Source: Streptomyces sp. NBC_00539 (GTDB lineage: Bacteria; Actinomycetota; Actinomycetes; Streptomycetales; Streptomycetaceae). Taken from it: a stretch of DNA of 64,000 bases. Position 1 is the first letter of the stretch. The number at the start of each line of letters is the position of its first letter. A model generated the notes under the pieces. That model searched no databases, was not told where the DNA came from, and saw nothing but the letters and a program-made list of their open reading frames with translations. The stretch is from contig NZ_CP107811.1 of NCBI RefSeq assembly GCF_036346105.1, forward strand, positions 1,240,001-1,304,000, given 5' to 3'. The position numbers and the translations under genes were made by a program. Of the stretch, positions 7,986 to 16,299 are shown piece by piece.

Positions 7986-9074
7986 TCAGAGCCAGCCGTT
8001 GCGCCGGAAGCCGCGGTGGATGACGTAGCAGGCCAGGGCCATGACGACGAGGACGGCCGGATAGCCGTACGTCCAGTGCAGCTCGGGCATGTGGTCGAAG
8101 TTCATGCCGTAGACGCCGCAGACCATGGTGGGTACGGCGACGATCGCCGCCCAGGCCGTGATCTTGCGCATGTCCTCGTTCTGGGCGACGGTCACCTGCG
8201 CGAGGTGGGCCTGGAGGATCGAGTCGAGCAGGGAGTCGTAGGAGGTGATCTGCTCGGTGGCGCGGGTCAGGTGGTCGGCCACGTCGCGGAAGTAGGCGCG
8301 GATCTCGGGCGGGATGACCGGTATCGGCTGGGTGGCGAGGAGCTGGAGCGGCCGGCCCAGTGGCGCCACCGCCCGGCGCAGTTCGAGCAGTTCGCGCTTG
8401 AGCTGGTAGATCCGGCCCGCGTCGCCGCGGGCGCCGTTCTCGCTGAAGACGGCGGTCTCGACGGCGTCCATGTCGCTCTGCACGGCGTCCGTGACGGCCA
8501 CGTAGTCGTCCACCACGTGGTCGGCTATCGCGTGCAGGACGGCGGCCGGCCCCTTCGCGAGCTGCTCCGGTGCGGCTTCGAGGGCCTCGCGGACGGGCCC
8601 GAGGGTGCCCTGCCCGCCGTGCCGGATGGTGATGACGAAGTCCTGGCCGGTGAAGGCCATCAGCTCACCGGTCTCGACGACCTCGCTGGTCGCGGTCAGC
8701 TCCTCGTGCTCGACGTAGCGGACCGTTTTGAACACGGCGAAGAGGGTGTCGTCGTAGCGCTCCACCTTGGGCCGCTGGTGCGCGTTGACGGCGTCCTCGA
8801 CCGCGAGGGGGTGCAGCCCGAACAGCTCCGCCAGGCCCGCGAGTTCCTCCTGGGACGGCTCGTGCAGGCCGATCCAGACGAAGGCGTCGCCGCTCTTGCG
8901 GACCCGGCGCAGCGCCTCCTCCGCGTCGGCGCACCCGTCCTGCCGGACGCCGTCGCGGTAGACCACGCAGTTGACGACCGCGCTGCCGAGCGGGGAACGG
9001 GCCGGGTGGCTGAGGTCGACGGCCCGGCGGTAGCCGCGGCGCACGACCTGGCGCAGGCTGCTGAACATGGACAA
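7986..9074 (-). CDS. corA: CorA-type magnesium/divalent cation transporter
   Basis: 362 residues, the usual CorA length. A long cytoplasmic domain is followed by two C-terminal transmembrane helices with the hallmark YGMNF motif between them (MVCGVYGMNFDHMPEL). CorA forms a pentameric channel for Mg2+ and related ions. The start may be the third codon, an ATG at 9068. Single-gene unit facing the anti-sigma gene. Confidence 0.92.
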   Translation of the reverse strand: MSMFSSLRQVVRRGYRRAVDLSHPARSPLGSAVVNCVVYRDGVRQDGCADAEEALRRVRKSGDAFVWIGLHEPSQEELAGLAELFGLHPLAVEDAVNAHQRPKVERYDDTLFAVFKTVRYVEHEELTATSEVVETGELMAFTGQDFVITIRHGGQGTLGPVREALEAAPEQLAKGPAAVLHAIADHVVDDYVAVTDAVQSDMDAVETAVFSENGARGDAGRIYQLKRELLELRRAVAPLGRPLQLLATQPIPVIPPEIRAYFRDVADHLTRATEQITSYDSLLDSILQAHLAQVTVAQNEDMRKITAWAAIVAVPTMVCGVYGMNFDHMPELHWTYGYPAVLVVMALACYVIHRGFRRNGWL

Positions 9075-9183
9075 CGGGGTACTTCCCTTCGGCGGATCAG
9101 CGGCCAGTCTGCCACCGCCGCCCCGCGCGCTCCTCGGCGCACACCACGAGGGGCCGCGCCCGCGCCTGCGGCTCCCGGCCGCG

Positions 9184-9576
9184 TCAGGCCCGGTCGACGA
9201 AGACGCTGGTCGACTTGACGCGGGCGACCGCCCGCGCCCCGACCTCCAGGCCGAGCTCCTCCACGGCCTCCCGCGTCAGCAGGGACACCACGCGGTGCGG
9301 CCCGGCCTGGATCTCGACCTGCGCGTCCACCGTGCCGAGCTTCACGGCGGTGACGATCCCCGGGAAGGCGTTGCGCGCCGAGGTGTACGGGGCCCCTTCC
9401 TCCTCCGCCCCCTCCTTCGCCAGCTCCACGCAGAAGGCCGCCAGGTCGGGGCCGTCGACCATCCGCCGCAGCCCGTCGCGCCGGGTCGGGAACCGTTCGG
9501 CGTCCGCCCAGCGGCGCGCCGTGTCGACGCTCACACCGAGCAGCCGGGCCGCCTGGCCGATCGTGTAGGAGTCCAT
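9184..9576 (-). CDS. HTH plus Mop/TOBE domain molybdate-binding regulator
   Basis: 130 residues in two parts. Residues 1-60 resemble an excisionase/MerR-like winged helix (YTIGQAARLLGVSVDTARRWADAERFPTRR). Residues 65-130 are a molbindin (Mop/TOBE) domain (SARNAFPGIVTAVKLGTVDAQVEI, then LTREAVEELGLEVGARAVARVKSTSVFV) that binds molybdate. Such proteins usually sense molybdate. The window also holds two molybdoenzymes (2872-4035 and xdhABC), but a regulatory link is inference. Confidence 0.85.
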   Translation of the reverse strand: MDSYTIGQAARLLGVSVDTARRWADAERFPTRRDGLRRMVDGPDLAAFCVELAKEGAEEEGAPYTSARNAFPGIVTAVKLGTVDAQVEIQAGPHRVVSLLTREAVEELGLEVGARAVARVKSTSVFVDRA

Positions 9577-9593
9577 GGACACACCCTAGGGCG

Positions 9594-10514
9594 TCACGTC
9601 GCGGGCAGGAGCGCCTCCTCCGCCGCCCGGACGATCACCGCCGCGACGGCCGCCAGGGCGGGCGAGTCCAGCTTCCACTGCTGCCAGTACAGCGGCACGT
9701 CCAGCGGCCGTCGGGGGGTCAGCAGCACCAGTTCCCCGGTCGCCAGCAGGGGTTCGGCCTGCGGCTGCGGCACCATCCCCCAGCCGAGTCCCGCGGCCAC
9801 CGCGTCGCGGAAGCCCTCCGAGGTCGGCACGTGGTGCCGCACGGCACCGGCAGGGGGCTCCGCGTCCGCGCCGGCGAGCGACCGTACGAACCTGTCCTGC
9901 AGCTCGTCCCGGCGGTCGAACACGATGGCCGGCGCCCCGCGCAGCCGGTCGGCCAGGGACCGTGGGCCGGCCAGGTACCGGGCCAGGAAGGCGGGGCTCG
10001 CCACGGGCAGGTACCGCGCGAGGCCCAGCGCCCGTACCGTGCAGCCCGCCACCGGGTCCGGCGAGGAGGTCACCGCGGCCATCACCTGCCCTTCCCGCAG
10101 CAGCGCCGTCGTGTGCGCCTCGTCCTCGCGGTGCAGCTCGAAGCAGACCGGCGGGTCCTGCGGCACCCGCGTCAGGGCCGGCAGGAACCAGGTGGCCAGC
10201 GAGTCCGCGTTGACCGCCACCGGCAGCCGCACCGGGCCCCGTCCGTCCGCCATGCCCATGCCGAGCTCGGCCCGGGCGTCGCGCTCCAGCCGGGCCAGCT
10301 GCCGGGCGAAGCGGACCACCACCTGCCCGGACTCCGTGGCCCGTACGGGCTTGGTCCGCATCAGCAGTACCCGGCCCGTGCGCTGCTCCAGCGCCTTGAC
10401 GCGCTGGCTCACCGCGGAGGGCGTCACGTGCAGGGCGGCCGCCGCCGCGTCGAAGGTGCCCTCGTCCACGACCGCCAGCAGGGTCCGTACCTGTTCGAGA
10501 GGTAGCTCGTCCAT
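9594..10514 (-). CDS. lysG: LysR-family regulator, ArgP/LysG type
   Basis: 306 residues: N-terminal winged HTH (VRTLLAVVDEGTFDAAAAALHVTPSAVSQRVKAL) and a periplasmic-binding-protein-like effector domain. ArgP/LysG proteins activate the export of basic amino acids, and a LysE-type exporter gene is divergently transcribed 69 bp away, which supports the assignment. The ATG at 10514 is chosen; the frame continues antisense through the exporter gene. Confidence 0.87.
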   Translation of the reverse strand: MDELPLEQVRTLLAVVDEGTFDAAAAALHVTPSAVSQRVKALEQRTGRVLLMRTKPVRATESGQVVVRFARQLARLERDARAELGMGMADGRGPVRLPVAVNADSLATWFLPALTRVPQDPPVCFELHREDEAHTTALLREGQVMAAVTSSPDPVAGCTVRALGLARYLPVASPAFLARYLAGPRSLADRLRGAPAIVFDRRDELQDRFVRSLAGADAEPPAGAVRHHVPTSEGFRDAVAAGLGWGMVPQPQAEPLLATGELVLLTPRRPLDVPLYWQQWKLDSPALAAVAAVIVRAAEEALLPAT

Positions 10515-10570
10515 CACGAGTGCTAATGCTACGTAAAAATCTTTAGCTGTACTGCACAGACGTCGCCGCC

Positions 10571-10576
10571 TACGGT
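10571..10576 (+). promoter_or_regulatory. -10 element of the lysE-type gene, leaderless start
   Basis: TACGGT followed by 7 nt and the ATG at 10584. This spacing would place transcription initiation at or next to the start codon, as in leaderless actinomycete mRNAs. The AT-rich gap 10525-10560 is the likely LysR-type binding region. Confidence 0.5.
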
Positions 10577-10583
10577 CGGACGC

Positions 10584-11207
10584 ATGACACACGGCATCAC
10601 CACAGCGGCCCTGGCGGGCTTCGGCACCGGCCTTTCCCTCATCGTCGCCATCGGCGCGCAGAACGCGTTCGTCCTGCGCCAGGGGGCGCGCCGGCACGCC
10701 GTCCTTCCGGTCGTCGCCATCTGCGCCGTGTCCGACCTGGTCCTCATCGTCCTCGGCGTCGCGGGCGTCGGCGCCTTCGTCACCGCCTGGCCGGCCGCGC
10801 TGACGGTCGTCGGCCTCGCCGGCGGCGGCTTCCTGATCTGCTACGGGGTCCTCGCGGCCCGCCGGGTGCTGCGGCCCGTCCCGGGCGCCGCCCTCAGCAC
10901 CGACGGCGCCGCGGCCGGTTCCGCCCGCCGGGCCGTGCTGACCTGCCTGGCCATGACCTGGCTCAACCCGCACGTCTACCTGGACACCGTCCTGCTGCTG
11001 GGATCCCTCGCCGCCGACCGCGGCGACCTCCGGTGGGCCTTCGGCATCGGCGCCGCCGCGGCCAGCCTGACGTGGTTCACCACCCTGGGGTACGGCGCCC
11101 GCCTGCTGAGCGGGTTCCTGGCCCGCCCGTCGGCCTGGAGGGTCCTGGACGGGCTCGTCGCGGCGACGATGGTGACGATGGGCGGCATGCTGCTGGCCCG
11201 CGCCTGA
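10584..11207 (+). CDS. lysE: LysE/ArgO-family basic amino acid exporter
   Basis: 207 residues with about six transmembrane helices. The N-terminal FGTGLSLIVAIGAQNAFVLRQG and the central TWLNPHVYLDTVLLLG are LysE family signatures. It exports lysine/arginine in studied members and would be controlled by the divergent LysG-type regulator. Confidence 0.92.
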   Translation: MTHGITTAALAGFGTGLSLIVAIGAQNAFVLRQGARRHAVLPVVAICAVSDLVLIVLGVAGVGAFVTAWPAALTVVGLAGGGFLICYGVLAARRVLRPVPGAALSTDGAAAGSARRAVLTCLAMTWLNPHVYLDTVLLLGSLAADRGDLRWAFGIGAAAASLTWFTTLGYGARLLSGFLARPSAWRVLDGLVAATMVTMGGMLLARA

Positions 11208-11266
11208 CCGCTCCGCGGCGGCGGGGCGACCACAATGGTTGCCGCCCCCAGCATCGAGGAGACCGA

Positions 11267-12364
11267 GTGCCCGACCGCCCTCCTGCCGGCGGGGCGCGCG
11301 CCTATGACGCCGCCGCCCGGCCCGCCCCGCTCGTCGTCGCGACCGGGGTCGTCATGGACACCCGCGGGCGGGTCCTCGTACTGACCACCGCGCACGAGCC
11401 CGCGCTGCCCGGCGGCGCGGTGACGGGCGCGGAGACGCCCGAGCAAGGTCTGGCGCGCCTGTTGCGGGAGGAGCTCGGCCTGGCCGTGCCGGCCGGCCGG
11501 CTGCTCGCCGTCGACGCCCGCCCGCCCGGCGCGCAGGGGTCGTCCCTCGTCGTACACGTCCACTTCGTCGGGCCGCTCGCTCCCGAACGGGTCCCCACGG
11601 TCCCCTCCGCGGGCGGTGCGGTCGCCGGGGCGCACTGGCTGACGCCCGAGGAGGCCTGCGAACGGCTTCCCGCCCCTGCCGCCCACCGGCTGCGCGCCGC
11701 CCTGGCGGCCCTCCACGCCGGTTCCTTCGCGCACTTGGCGGACGGGGTCGCCCAACCCGGCTCGCCCGCCGGGCTCGACCCCGCCCGCCGGGTGGAACTG
11801 GAGCACGCGGGCGCCTTCGACGCCGCCGGTCACCGCGCGTCGCGCCCGAAGGCCGTCACCGCGGCGAGCGTGCTGTTCACCGACCGGGCCGGCCGGGTCC
11901 TGCTGGTGCGCCCGGCCTACGGCAAGCCGGGCCGCTGGATCCTCCCGGGCGGCGGAGTCGACAGCGACCTCGGGGAGACCCCGCGGGCCGCCGCCGCCCG
12001 CGAGGTGCGCGAGGAGACGGGCCTGGACCGCTCCCCCGGGCGCCTGCTCGCCGTGAACTGGGCACACCGGCAGGGGCGTCCGGCCCGGATCCGGTTCCTC
12101 TACGACGGAGGTGTGCTCGGGCCGGCCGAACTCGACGCGATCCGCCTGCCGGCGAGCGAGCTGCTGGACTGGCGCACGGCGGCCCGGCGCGAGTTGCGCG
12201 GCCTCGTCAAACCCCTTCTGCGCCGGCAGATCGAGGCCTGCCTGACGGCACTGGCGGAGGGCACCGGCCCCCTGGAACTGCACGCCGGGCGTCCCTACCA
12301 GGGGAACGTCAGGACCCGTGAAGACGTACGAGGAGACCATGAGGAACCCTTGACCGAAGGTTGA
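11267..12364 (+). CDS. Tandem double-NUDIX hydrolase
   Basis: About 365 residues with two NUDIX folds. The first (residues about 20-150) has a degenerate box: AVTGAETPEQGLARLLREELGL keeps REEL but lacks the normal glycine-rich beginning. The second (about 205-330) has a full box: GGGVDSDLGETPRAAAAREVREETGL. The first domain may therefore bind rather than hydrolyse. The GTG at 11267 has GAGGAGA just upstream. Substrate unknown, probably a nucleoside diphosphate derivative. Confidence 0.85.
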   Translation: MPDRPPAGGARAYDAAARPAPLVVATGVVMDTRGRVLVLTTAHEPALPGGAVTGAETPEQGLARLLREELGLAVPAGRLLAVDARPPGAQGSSLVVHVHFVGPLAPERVPTVPSAGGAVAGAHWLTPEEACERLPAPAAHRLRAALAALHAGSFAHLADGVAQPGSPAGLDPARRVELEHAGAFDAAGHRASRPKAVTAASVLFTDRAGRVLLVRPAYGKPGRWILPGGGVDSDLGETPRAAAAREVREETGLDRSPGRLLAVNWAHRQGRPARIRFLYDGGVLGPAELDAIRLPASELLDWRTAARRELRGLVKPLLRRQIEACLTALAEGTGPLELHAGRPYQGNVRTREDVRGDHEEPLTEG

Positions 12365-12398
12365 CCCCTTCCCTGGTGAGCCCCGTCGGGGCGACAAC

Positions 12399-12404
12399 TA
12401 CGTT
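12399..12404 (+). promoter_or_regulatory. -10 element, leaderless start for the DUF6445-like gene
   Basis: TACGTT lies 7 nt before the ATG at 12412, the spacing of leaderless genes. No Shine-Dalgarno precedes that ATG, which agrees. Confidence 0.45.
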
Positions 12405-12411
12405 CCCCTCC

Positions 12412-13083
12412 ATGCCTCTACGACCCCCACCCCTTCCCGTACTCCCGTACCGCAAGCCGACGCGCGGGCGCGACTACTGGATACTCGACGACGTGCTGCC
12501 GGACCCGGACGCCGTCCGCCGGCGCTGCCTGGCCAGGGACGACTGGACGGAGGGCTACCCCCACAAGCCGGAGAGCTGGCCGGGACTGCGCACCATGCCC
12601 GCGCTGGAACCGGCGGAGCTGGCCCACGTCGAACGCCTGGTGCGCAAGGCGACCGGCGCCCCGAGGATATGGGCGCAACAGCCTTCCGGAGGCGGCACGT
12701 TCAACCACAACTGCGTCCAGGTCGTCGGCGCGGGCGAGTGCGAGCCGCGCCCCCACACGGACTCGCGCACCCTGTGCCGCTACGCGGCCGTGCTCTACCT
12801 CAACCCCCTGGTCCCCAAGGACTGCGGCACGAGCTTCTACCGCCAGCAGCTGGCCGGCGGCAGCCTCGGCGGCAACCAGGTGGCGGCGCCGCACAACAAC
12901 CTCGTGGACGCCCTCGGCACCCGCTTCGTCTCCCCCGACTCCTTCGTCGAGGACGTCCGCGTACCCCACAAGGCCAACCGCCTCCTGCTCTACTCCGCCA
13001 ACCTGATCCACACGGCCACCGGATACTGCGGCACCACCCTGGAGGAGAAGCGCATGACGGCCGTCTTCTTCTGGATGGCCTGA
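12412..13083 (+). CDS. DUF6445-like protein with a 2-oxoglutarate-oxygenase-like His/Asp pattern
   Basis: 223 residues. The central region reads ECEPRPHTDSRTLCRYAAVLYLN (HxD) and a second histidine appears in LLLYSANLIHTATGY, matching the HxD...H iron triad of cupin-fold oxygenases. This resembles the DUF6445 family, whose function is not established. Longer in-frame starts at 12361 (TTG) and 12376 (GTG) exist. The ATG at 12412 is preferred because a -10 element fits a leaderless transcript there. Confidence 0.65.
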   Translation: MPLRPPPLPVLPYRKPTRGRDYWILDDVLPDPDAVRRRCLARDDWTEGYPHKPESWPGLRTMPALEPAELAHVERLVRKATGAPRIWAQQPSGGGTFNHNCVQVVGAGECEPRPHTDSRTLCRYAAVLYLNPLVPKDCGTSFYRQQLAGGSLGGNQVAAPHNNLVDALGTRFVSPDSFVEDVRVPHKANRLLLYSANLIHTATGYCGTTLEEKRMTAVFFWMA

Positions 13084-13162
13084 CGCCGGACGCCCCGACG
13101 GGGATCCCCTGACCCCCCGCCGCGCGCGGCGGCGGTATCGTCGGGCGCGGGAGGTCGGGAGT

Positions 13163-13555
13163 GTGAACGCGAGCCGCAGCGGGCGGGCGGTGGGTGCCTG
13201 GGCGCACCTGCTGCTCGTCGTCGTGCTCGCGCTCGGGGTCTTCGTGATGCACACGGTCGGCCACCCCGACAGCCCGTCCGCGCATCCCCCCGCACACACG
13301 CCGGCCGCGATGGCGCCGGCCGCTCACGGCGGCGGCGCCCAGGCGGCGCCGCACGCTCCGGGCATGCGGATGGACATGGCCTCCCTCTGCGTGGCCGTGC
13401 TGGGCGCCGCGGTCCTCCTCGTGCTGCTGGGCGCTGCCCTGCGCCGGGGTACGGGGCGGGCGGCGCGGCCGGGCACGGGCGCGACGCTCCTTCCGGTCCC
13501 CCGACCGCCGCCACGGGCGCCCGACCTCGCCCTCCTGTCGATCCTGCGCATATAG
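13163..13555 (+). CDS. DUF6153 family membrane protein
   Basis: 130 residues: a first transmembrane helix near residues 12-32, a His/Met-rich extracytoplasmic loop (many HP, HG and GMRMDM segments), then a second helix (SLCVAVLGAAVLLVLLGAAL) and a basic tail. DUF6153 proteins are habitually encoded just upstream of a DUF305 lipoprotein, as here. The His/Met-rich loop hints at metal, possibly copper, handling at the membrane; that is inference. Confidence 0.75.
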   Translation: MNASRSGRAVGAWAHLLLVVVLALGVFVMHTVGHPDSPSAHPPAHTPAAMAPAAHGGGAQAAPHAPGMRMDMASLCVAVLGAAVLLVLLGAALRRGTGRAARPGTGATLLPVPRPPPRAPDLALLSILRI

Positions 13556-13642
13556 GCCGAACGCCGCCGCGGGCCGCTCCACGCTGCCCGCGGGACTCCG
13601 TTCGTCCACCATCCGGCAGATCAGACACCACGAGGTTCCACC

Positions 13643-14269
13643 ATGACCGGCACCACTCTCCGCCGTATCTCCCTCACCGCCACCGCGACCGCCGCCGGGC
13701 TGCTCCTCGCCGCCTGCGGACACGGCGGCGGAGCCGCGACGAGCGGCACGGAACACGGCGCCCCCACCGCCTCCCGGGCGGCGGCGTTCGGCGCGGCGGA
13801 CGTCACGTTCGCACAGCAGATGATCCCCCACCACCAGCAGGCCGTGGAGATGGCCGCGCTGGCCGACGGACGGGCCCAGGACTCCGAGGTCAAGACGCTC
13901 GCCGCCGCGATCCGTACGGCGCAGGACCCCGAGATCCGGACCATGAAGTCGTGGCTCACCGCCTGGGGGCAGCCGGAATCGGGCAGCGCCATGCCGGGGA
14001 TGAACCACGGCTCGGGCGCGCACGACGGATCCGGCATGTCCGGGATGATGTCCGACCAGGACATGAAGGACCTCGACGCCGCCAAGGGCGGAGACTTCGA
14101 CAAGGAGTTCGCCCGCCTGATGATCGCCCACCACGACGGGGCGATCGCCATGGCCCGCGCCGAACAGAAGGACGGCCTGAACCCCTCCGCGAAGAAGCTC
14201 GCCGACGAGGTGGTCAAGGCCCAGTCGGCGGAGGTCGAGCAGCTGAAGAAGATCCTCGCCCGCCTCTGA
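13643..14269 (+). CDS. DUF305 lipoprotein
   Basis: 208 residues. A lipoprotein signal is visible (hydrophobic core, then LLLAACG with the acylated Cys near residue 24). Two DUF305 repeats follow, each with the diagnostic His pair: FAQQMIPHHQQAVEMA and FARLMIAHHDGAIAMA. A Met/His-rich linker (SGSAMPGMNHGSGAHDGSG) joins them. The ferritin-like helical fold and HH motifs suggest metal binding on the outer face of the membrane. Functionally paired with the DUF6153 gene 87 bp upstream. Confidence 0.88.
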   Translation: MTGTTLRRISLTATATAAGLLLAACGHGGGAATSGTEHGAPTASRAAAFGAADVTFAQQMIPHHQQAVEMAALADGRAQDSEVKTLAAAIRTAQDPEIRTMKSWLTAWGQPESGSAMPGMNHGSGAHDGSGMSGMMSDQDMKDLDAAKGGDFDKEFARLMIAHHDGAIAMARAEQKDGLNPSAKKLADEVVKAQSAEVEQLKKILARL

Positions 14270-14299
14270 CCCCTCTGTGACCCCTTTGTGACCGCTCCC

Positions 14300-14333
14300 C
14301 CGTCCGGCCGCCCCACCGGGGCCGGCCGGACGG
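14300..14333 (+). terminator. Hairpin after the DUF305 gene
   Basis: CCGTCCGGCC and GGCCGGACGG pair perfectly around a GC-rich 14-nt loop, 30 bp past the stop. Confidence 0.55.
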
Positions 14334-14398
14334 GCCGGACCCGCCCCAAGGGGCAGCCCTGAGGGGGTGCGTCCGAATCCGGTGAGGTTACGCCGGTC

Positions 14399-15535
14399 GT
14401 GACAGCGTGGCGCGACCTGGGAATGAGGTCTGTGATATGCCATAGGTCTATGCACAGGACGTTCGGTCTGGAACGGTTGCGTGTCATCTCACGCCGGCGG
14501 GCGGCAAAAAAGCCGGCACGTGGTCGTCGTGGGGCCGCCCCGGCCGAGGAAGCAGGTCCGCGTCGGTCCCAGAAGTGGGTGATGGTCGCCTCGACGCTGC
14601 CGGGATTCGCGGCACTGGCCGCGGCCTTGTTCACGTGGCTGCAGGTCGAACAGGCCGGCAAGGAGCTGGGCGTCTCTCAGGAAGGACAGATCACCAGTCG
14701 GTTCAATACCGCGGTCGTTGACTTGGGGTCAACCTCGATGCACGTCCGGATCGGCGGGATCTACGCCCTCGGGCGCATCATGCAGGACTCACAACGAGAT
14801 GATCCCACCGTCACCACAGTGCTGTCCGGTTACGTCCGCGACAAAGCCAAACGGCCCACCGGGAAGCCCTCGCAGTCACCGCACCCGACCGACGACGTCT
14901 ACGCAGCGCTCACCGTCCTGGTCAACCGCCCGATGAATCCACAGCGGCTCGTTCCCAATCTGAAGGAGATCGACCTCGCAGGCTTCTTGGATACTTCTGT
15001 ACCGCTCTTCAAAGACAACGGCTTGACGAGACTCAATTTCCGCTCCGTAAACCTGAGCCGCTCCGACCTGAGCGGCGCGCAATTCTCGAATGCCGACTTC
15101 CGTCACGGGTTCCTGGATGATGCGAACTTGAAAGGTACCGGGCTGTTCTCTTGCGACCTGAGTGAAGCATTCCTGACCGGCGCGAGTTTGGTGAATGTAC
15201 GGGTCTACAAATCCAACCTCAGTCACGCCCACCTTGGATCCACCGACCTGACGGGTGCATTCATTGCGGAGGAGACCAACCTCAGTGACGCCGATCTCTC
15301 GGAGGCAAACCTGACCGGTGCGAACCTGAGCCACCAGACCCTCATCCGGGTCAAACTGACCCGAGCGACCCTCACTCGCAGCAACCTCGCCGGCGCCGAT
15401 TTACGTGACGCCGATCTGCGAGGCGTTGACTTCCGCAGCGCCGATCTCCGCGGTGCCGATTTGCGGGGCGCCGCATTGGACGAGGCCAACCTGGAAGGCG
15501 CAAAGACGGACGAGCGCACACAGGGTGCGCCCTAG
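14399..15535 (+). CDS. Membrane-anchored pentapeptide-repeat protein
   Basis: Up to 378 residues. A basic N-terminus, one hydrophobic helix (TLPGFAALAAALFTWLQV, about residues 67-84) and a linker precede about 25 pentapeptide A(D/N)LxX units from about residue 210 to 372 (for example GADLRDADLRGVDFRSADLR), which fold as a right-handed quadrilateral beta helix. Start uncertain: GTG 14399 or ATG 14423. No helical partner domain or enzyme domain is seen. Codon use is less GC-biased than in the flanking genes, suggesting recent acquisition or lower expression. Confidence 0.75.
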   Translation: MTAWRDLGMRSVICHRSMHRTFGLERLRVISRRRAAKKPARGRRGAAPAEEAGPRRSQKWVMVASTLPGFAALAAALFTWLQVEQAGKELGVSQEGQITSRFNTAVVDLGSTSMHVRIGGIYALGRIMQDSQRDDPTVTTVLSGYVRDKAKRPTGKPSQSPHPTDDVYAALTVLVNRPMNPQRLVPNLKEIDLAGFLDTSVPLFKDNGLTRLNFRSVNLSRSDLSGAQFSNADFRHGFLDDANLKGTGLFSCDLSEAFLTGASLVNVRVYKSNLSHAHLGSTDLTGAFIAEETNLSDADLSEANLTGANLSHQTLIRVKLTRATLTRSNLAGADLRDADLRGVDFRSADLRGADLRGAALDEANLEGAKTDERTQGAP

Positions 15536-15555
15536 CCGGGATTACGGGACGGCCC

Positions 15556-16299
15556 TCAACCCCAGGGGGCCGGGCCGGTGGAGGCGGACCAGGCGTGGAG
15601 CGCCTGGCGGTCGAAGCAGAGGATGCCGCACTGTTCGGCGTACTCGGCGGCCGGGGTCGTGAAGTCGCTCGTGGTCACGACCGCCGCCACGTCCGCCCCG
15701 TGGACGGCGTAACAGGTGCCGCCGAAACGCTGCATGTCCTGGGAGCCGACCTTGTTGGTGGCGCAGTAGCGCTTGCACTGGATGACGACGCGCCGCCCGT
15801 CGGGCGCGAGGGCGACGATGTCGGCGCCCAGGTCCCCCGCGCCCCCGACGACCCGCACGTCCCGGCAGCCGTCGCGTTCGCACAACTCGGCGACCGCCCC
15901 CTCGAACGCGTCGCCGTCGAGCGCGTCGTAGTCCACCCATTCGGCGGCCGTCTCGGGTGCGACGGGCTCCGGCTCCGCCGTAGCGATCTCCGTCGCGGCG
16001 ATCTCCGCCGCCGCGCACTCCAGCGCCCGGGCCGCACGCCGCGCCGTCCGCCGCAGGCGCAGCCGACGTCCGGCGCGGGCGAAGCTCCACGCCGCCGTGG
16101 CGCAGGCCGCCACCACGAGGGCGGCCGCGGCCGGGTGCGCGGCGGCGGCCCCGGCCAGTATCCGTACGGCGAACCCGGCCCCGCACACCAGCAGCGCGAC
16201 GGCGGCGAACCACCACGCGGTCGCGCGCAGACTGAAACGGCGTCTGCCCCCGGCCGCCGCGCGCGTCGGCCCGGGTATCCGCTCGGTCGGCATGGTCAT
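15556..16299 (-). CDS. Membrane-anchored Mrr-like restriction endonuclease
   Basis: 247 residues. Two hydrophobic helices (about residues 27-47 and 55-72) are followed by a basic segment and a PD-(D/E)xK nuclease domain from residue 120 on: DGDAFEGAVAELCERDGC, GDLGADIVA with the catalytic Asp, and VVIQCKRY with the QxK pair, then TSDFTTPAAEYAEQ. These are the Mrr_cat motifs. The membrane anchor is shared by a class of actinobacterial Mrr homologues. No methyltransferase partner is nearby. The start is the ATG at 16299. Confidence 0.82.
   Translation of the reverse strand: MTMPTERIPGPTRAAAGGRRRFSLRATAWWFAAVALLVCGAGFAVRILAGAAAAHPAAAALVVAACATAAWSFARAGRRLRLRRTARRAARALECAAAEIAATEIATAEPEPVAPETAAEWVDYDALDGDAFEGAVAELCERDGCRDVRVVGGAGDLGADIVALAPDGRRVVIQCKRYCATNKVGSQDMQRFGGTCYAVHGADVAAVVTTSDFTTPAAEYAEQCGILCFDRQALHAWSASTGPAPWG

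Noticed and set aside
12361-12380. MerR-type promoter at TTGACC before the DUF6445-like gene
   Set aside because: No dyad lies in the spacer, and the distance to the -10 TACGTT is far from 19 bp.
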